DNA of 64,000 bases from Aliiroseovarius pelagivivens (GTDB taxonomy: Bacteria > Pseudomonadota > Alphaproteobacteria > Rhodobacterales > Rhodobacteraceae). The stretch lies in NCBI RefSeq assembly GCF_900302485.1, contig NZ_OMOI01000001.1, positions 1,116,001 to 1,180,000 on the forward strand, given 5' to 3'. Positions within the stretch are counted from its first letter, which is position 1. Every line of letters starts with the position of its first letter. Below the pieces are notes generated by a model. That model made no database searches and was not told the DNA's origin. It was given only the letters and a program-made list of their open reading frames with translations. Below, in pieces: positions 61,052-64,000 of the stretch. A program made the translations under genes and the position numbers.

Positions 61052-61573
61052 TTAGTCCGTTCCGCGATAGGGCTCTACATATTGTAGGGCCATGTCCCAC
61101 GGGAAGAAAATCCAAGTGTCCTGGCTGACTTCCGTGATGAACGTGTCCACCTGAGGACGACCTTTAGGCTTGGCATAAACCGTTGCAAAATGCGCCTTGG
61201 GATACAACTGACGCACCAGTTCCAGCGTTTTGCCGCTGTCCACCAGATCGTCGATGATCAGAATGCCTTCGCCATCTCCCATCAATTCGGTATCCGGGGA
61301 TTTCAGCACTTCCGCTTCACTCTGCTGATCGGCTTTGCCGCCGCCTGCGTGATAGGATTTTACGCTGATTGTATCTACGGTGCGGATGTCCAGTTCGCGG
61401 CTGACGATCATGGCCGGAGCCATACCGCCGCGGGTGATCGCAACAACGGCGCGCCACGCACCATCATCAGGCCCTTGCCCGTCCAGACGCCAAGCCAAAG
61501 CACGGCTGTCGCGGTGGATCTGATCCCAGCTGATATGAAAGCCTTTTTCGTGCGGAAGGCGATGATCGCTCAT
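61052..61573 (-). CDS. gpt: Xanthine-guanine phosphoribosyltransferase
   Basis: A 173-residue purine salvage enzyme, joining PRPP to guanine or xanthine. The PRPP loop is [20 protein letters not shown] (near residue 103), with [20 protein letters not shown] (near 43) for the pyrophosphate region and the C-terminal WIFFPWDM. Its size and the IFFPW end fit Gpt rather than Hpt. It begins 12 bases after the fabI stop codon, so fabI-gpt form one unit. Confidence 0.9.
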   Translation of the reverse strand: MSDHRLPHEKGFHISWDQIHRDSRALAWRLDGQGPDDGAWRAVVAITRGGMAPAMIVSRELDIRTVDTISVKSYHAGGGKADQQSEAEVLKSPDTELMGDGEGILIIDDLVDSGKTLELVRQLYPKAHFATVYAKPKGRPQVDTFITEVSQDTWIFFPWDMALQYVEPYRGTD

Positions 61574-61585
61574 GGCTTGGGCTCC

Positions 61586-62404
61586 TTACTTGCGGCCGGT
61601 GGTCACGTCGATGTCGGGGGCGTCTACGGCCTTCATGCCGACCACGTGATACCCTGCATCAACGTGATGGGTTTCGCCGGTCACGCCAGATCCCAGATCC
61701 GACAACAGATACAGAGCCGAATTGCCCACGTCACCGATGGACACATTGCGACGCAGGGGCGAGTTCAGCTCGTTCCATTTCAGGATGTAGCGGAAATCAC
61801 CGATACCCGAGGCCGCCAACGTTTTAATTGGGCCAGCGGAAATCGAGTTCACACGGATGCCGTCCTTACCCAGATCTTCAGCCAGATAGCGTACTGACGC
61901 TTCCAGTGCTGCTTTGGCCACGCCCATGACGTTGTAGTGCGGCATGACCTGCTCGGCACCGTAATAGGTCAGGGTCAGCATCGAGCCACCATCGGTCATC
62001 AGATCGGCCGCACGGCGCGCAACAGCAGTGAAGCTGTAAACCGAGATGTCCATGGTCATGCGGAAGTTCTCGGGGCTGGTGTCGACATAACGGCCGCGAA
62101 GCTCGTTTTTGTCCGAGAAACCAATGGCGTGGACGATGAAGTCCAACTTGCCCCATTTCTCTTCCAGAGCGGCAAACAGGGCATCAATCGATGGCTGATC
62201 TGCCACATCGCATTCCAGAACAATGTCCGAACCAAGCTGGTCTGCTAGTGGTACGACCCGTTTCTTCAGCGCCTCACCCTGATAGGAAAATGCAAGCTCG
62301 GCTCCGGCGTCGGCGCAGGCTTTGGCAATTCCCCATGCAATGGATTTATCATTCGCGAGACCCATAATCAGGCCACGCTTTCCCTTCATCAATTCGGTCG
62401 ACAT
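61586..62404 (-). CDS. fabI: Enoyl-ACP reductase (NADH)
   Basis: A 272-residue FabI, the last reductive step of fatty-acid elongation. The N-terminal signature is GLIMGLANDKSIAWGIAKAC, and the active site has Tyr in LTYYGAEQVMPHYNVMGVAK, with the catalytic Lys in VAKAALE. The later segment NSISAGPIKTLAASGI is also typical. Its family is the triclosan-sensitive type. It is the first gene of the unit with gpt and is divergent from pdxH. Confidence 0.93.
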   Translation of the reverse strand: MSTELMKGKRGLIMGLANDKSIAWGIAKACADAGAELAFSYQGEALKKRVVPLADQLGSDIVLECDVADQPSIDALFAALEEKWGKLDFIVHAIGFSDKNELRGRYVDTSPENFRMTMDISVYSFTAVARRAADLMTDGGSMLTLTYYGAEQVMPHYNVMGVAKAALEASVRYLAEDLGKDGIRVNSISAGPIKTLAASGIGDFRYILKWNELNSPLRRNVSIGDVGNSALYLLSDLGSGVTGETHHVDAGYHVVGMKAVDAPDIDVTTGRK

Positions 62405-62562
62405 AAATGTTCCTCGTCCCGCGATACTGCGTTAAGACCGTTTATGCGATTGACGGTGCGTCTTCAAGTCCGGCATGGCGCTATGTAGTTGTGAAATGGC
62501 GGGATTTGGCCAGCCTTTTATAGGTGACCATGCGATTGTGACCCGTATGAGAAGGAATGCAA

Positions 62563-63168
62563 ATGTCTGAACGTGACGGAATTTTCTCGGGTGATGACCC
62601 ATTTGTCATCGCGCGAAGCTGGTTGGCTGAAGCCGAAAAAAGTGAAGTAAATGATCCCAACGCAATCGCTCTGTCCACAGTTGATGCGGATGGTTTGCCC
62701 AATGCGCGCATGGTGCTTCTGAAAGACATCGAAGATGACGCCTTCGTTTTTTATACGAACTATGGCTCGGTCAAAGCGCAGGAAATCGAGCAGGCGGGGA
62801 AGGCTGCCTTCGTCATCCACTGGAAAAGCTTAAGGCGGCAGATTCGCGTTCGTGGCACCGTAACTCGTGAAGAAGGCGTGCAGGCGGACAATTACTTTGC
62901 GTCACGTTCCCTTAAAAGCAAACTAGGAGCTTGGGCGTCACGACAAAGCCAGCCCTTGTCGTCGCGCGCCAATTTGATGGCCAAAGTTGCGAAGGTGACG
63001 GCGCAGCACGGACCAAGCCCGCAACGCCCTGACTTCTGGGGTGGATACCGTATCCTGCCAAGCGAAATCGAGTTTTGGGCGGATGGTGCATTCCGGCTGC
63101 ATGATCGGTTTCGCTGGACGCGTTCGGGGCAGGACCAAAACTGGCAAGTAGAGCGCCTGAACCCCTGA
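62563..63168 (+). CDS. pdxH: Pyridoxamine 5'-phosphate oxidase
   Basis: A 201-residue FMN enzyme, which makes pyridoxal 5'-phosphate from the pyridoxine or pyridoxamine phosphate forms. Family signatures are [20 protein letters not shown] (near 38), [20 protein letters not shown] and the C-terminal QVERLNP; the [18 protein letters not shown] segment (near 159) is the PLP-contacting region. ATG 62563 follows AAGGA at good spacing; the ATG two codons earlier overlaps that site. Divergent from fabI. Confidence 0.94.
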   Translation: MSERDGIFSGDDPFVIARSWLAEAEKSEVNDPNAIALSTVDADGLPNARMVLLKDIEDDAFVFYTNYGSVKAQEIEQAGKAAFVIHWKSLRRQIRVRGTVTREEGVQADNYFASRSLKSKLGAWASRQSQPLSSRANLMAKVAKVTAQHGPSPQRPDFWGGYRILPSEIEFWADGAFRLHDRFRWTRSGQDQNWQVERLNP

Positions 63169-63282
63169 AAATCTTACTGCTTCGTGGCTCTACCTATCCA
63201 AAAATACAGGTGTGAAGGGCTTGCGTCGCTCGTGCAAACGCCCCAATAGTAAAGATGGGGATGAAATGTGCTAGAGGTTGAT

Positions 63283-63828
63283 ATGTCGCAGATTGGTGAC
63301 GCCCACGCGGCAGATGTTGTGCAGGGGCAGGTCAAATGGTTTGATCCGAACAAGGGGTTCGGGTTTGTGGTTGCGAATGAAGGCGGCGCAGATATTCTGT
63401 TGCATGCCAATGTTTTGCGTAATTTTGGCCAGAGTTCTGTTGCCGATGGTTCCAGCATCGAAATCACCGTTCAGGCGACCGATCGTGGCCGTCAGGCAAT
63501 CAGCGTGTTGTCAATCACACCCCCGGAAGGGGAAAGCATCCATCAGTTGGAAGAGATCGTTGAAGGGTTGGTTGACCCCGACAGCATCGGCGAGATGGAA
63601 CCAGCCCGCGTCAAATGGTTCGACAAGGCCAAAGGTTTTGGGTTCGCCAATGCATTCGGAAGCTCAGACGACATCTTCGTGCATATCGAAGTGCTGCGTC
63701 GCTCGGGCCTTGCCGATCTTCAACCAGGAGAGGCGATCAGCATCCGCGCGGCCGATGGAAAACGCGGAAAAATGGCGGTTTCCGTACATGCTTGGGATGC
63801 TGCCGTCGACGACGAGACCGCATCTTGA
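63283..63828 (+). CDS. Double cold-shock-domain protein
   Basis: A 181-residue protein with two CspA-type domains: the first near residues 14-80 ([20 protein letters not shown]) and the second near 111-175 ([20 protein letters not shown]). Both keep the RNP1-type KGFGF motif; RNP2 is DILLHANV in the first and DIFVHIEV in the second. The domains are joined by an acidic linker. Such proteins bind single-stranded nucleic acid and act as RNA chaperones. ATG 63283 follows AGAGGTTG; a GTG five codons earlier is an alternative. Its stop overlaps the next start (TTGA). Confidence 0.88.
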   Translation: MSQIGDAHAADVVQGQVKWFDPNKGFGFVVANEGGADILLHANVLRNFGQSSVADGSSIEITVQATDRGRQAISVLSITPPEGESIHQLEEIVEGLVDPDSIGEMEPARVKWFDKAKGFGFANAFGSSDDIFVHIEVLRRSGLADLQPGEAISIRAADGKRGKMAVSVHAWDAAVDDETAS

Positions 63829-64000
63829 ACTTATCCCTGCGCAAGGGTGTGATAGCTTTTTGCGCGTTTCTTCCCGCCACTCTGAGCGCCCATTGGGCCC
63901 AAGCCTCTGACTGCCATTCGAATCGCATCAGTATTCGCGGTGACTGGGGCCAAGCAGCCTTTACGGTCGAGGTCGCGGACGACCCGCGCGAACGAGCCCA
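63825..64000 (+). CDS. DUF192 family protein, 5' part only
   Basis: The first 58 codons of a gene that runs off the window. It begins with a TTG overlapping the cold-shock gene stop, then a signal peptide ([19 protein letters not shown]) and a mature part [19 protein letters not shown], which fits the start of the DUF192 fold. Family members are secreted proteins of unknown role. The non-ATG start is chosen for its four-base overlap; an internal GTG eight codons later could also serve. Confidence 0.68.
   Translation, partial: MNLSLRKGVIAFCAFLPATLSAHWAQASDCHSNRISIRGDWGQAAFTVEVADDPRERA

Noticed and set aside
1..64000. tRNA, rRNA, CRISPR array, insertion sequence or prophage
   Set aside because: On reading through, I saw no spaced repeats, transposase-like or phage-like proteins, or tRNA T-arm patterns; a dedicated tRNA scan was not possible.

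Overview
The window looks like chromosomal DNA of a marine alphaproteobacterium, most likely Rhodobacteraceae (Roseobacter group). This is inferred from moderately high GC content, dense short operons with ATGA/TGATG overlaps, an alphaproteobacterial LexA box (GTTC-N7-GTTC) before uvrA, lineage-typical families (DUF4167, bactofilin beside a long coiled-coil M23 peptidase, BKACE, DUF455) and quaternary-amine, polyamine and alpha-glucoside uptake genes. I see no insertion sequences, phage genes, tRNA, rRNA or CRISPR.

Layout. 0-7.3 kb: a partial gene, a membrane-anchored Ser/Thr kinase with a periplasmic PDZ-like region, then a methyltransferase-nitrilase-GFA operon facing a CadC/ToxR-like regulator, with an 11-bp tandem repeat between them. 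7.5-13.7 kb: a glycine-betaine-type ABC importer (X-W-V), a LuxR-type regulator, an orphan polyamine-binding protein and an agmatinase-family enzyme. 13.7-21.8 kb: a six-gene operon (crotonase, ADP-forming acyl-CoA ligase, acyl-CoA dehydrogenase, carnitine dehydrogenase-thioesterase fusion, SDR, BKACE), facing a GATase1/AraC regulator. It reads as a route from gamma-butyrobetaine and carnitine to glycine betaine plus acetoacetate. 22.5-32.5 kb: a glucoside locus, lacI-GH1-glk facing aglEFGAK, with two LacI-type operators in between.

32.6-64 kb is mostly housekeeping: prfB, a lytic transglycosylase, bactofilin/M23 peptidase, Bcp and a DUF455 protein, a large AsmA/DUF3971 protein, queA, an MFS transporter, a DUF924 protein behind a perfect hairpin that covers its Shine-Dalgarno sequence, lpd, an ArsR/SRPBCC pair, rhodanese, SOS-controlled uvrA, a probable sulfotransferase, an orphan ferric-iron-binding protein behind a palindrome, mazG, an M20 amidohydrolase with a second agmatinase-family gene, prfA-prmC, DUF4167, gpt, fabI, pdxH and a double cold-shock-domain protein followed by a partial DUF192 gene.

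The main theme of the accessory half is nitrogen-rich osmolyte use. The importer could bring in betaines, the carnitine operon would convert them to glycine betaine, and binding proteins and ureohydrolases would handle polyamine or guanidino compounds. The most noteworthy unexplained signals are short regulatory structures: the 11-bp repeat at 5568, the hairpin at 45617, the direct repeat at 46259 and the palindromes at 7289, 11442 and 54272. All functional calls are from sequence reading alone; no searches or folding calculations were run.
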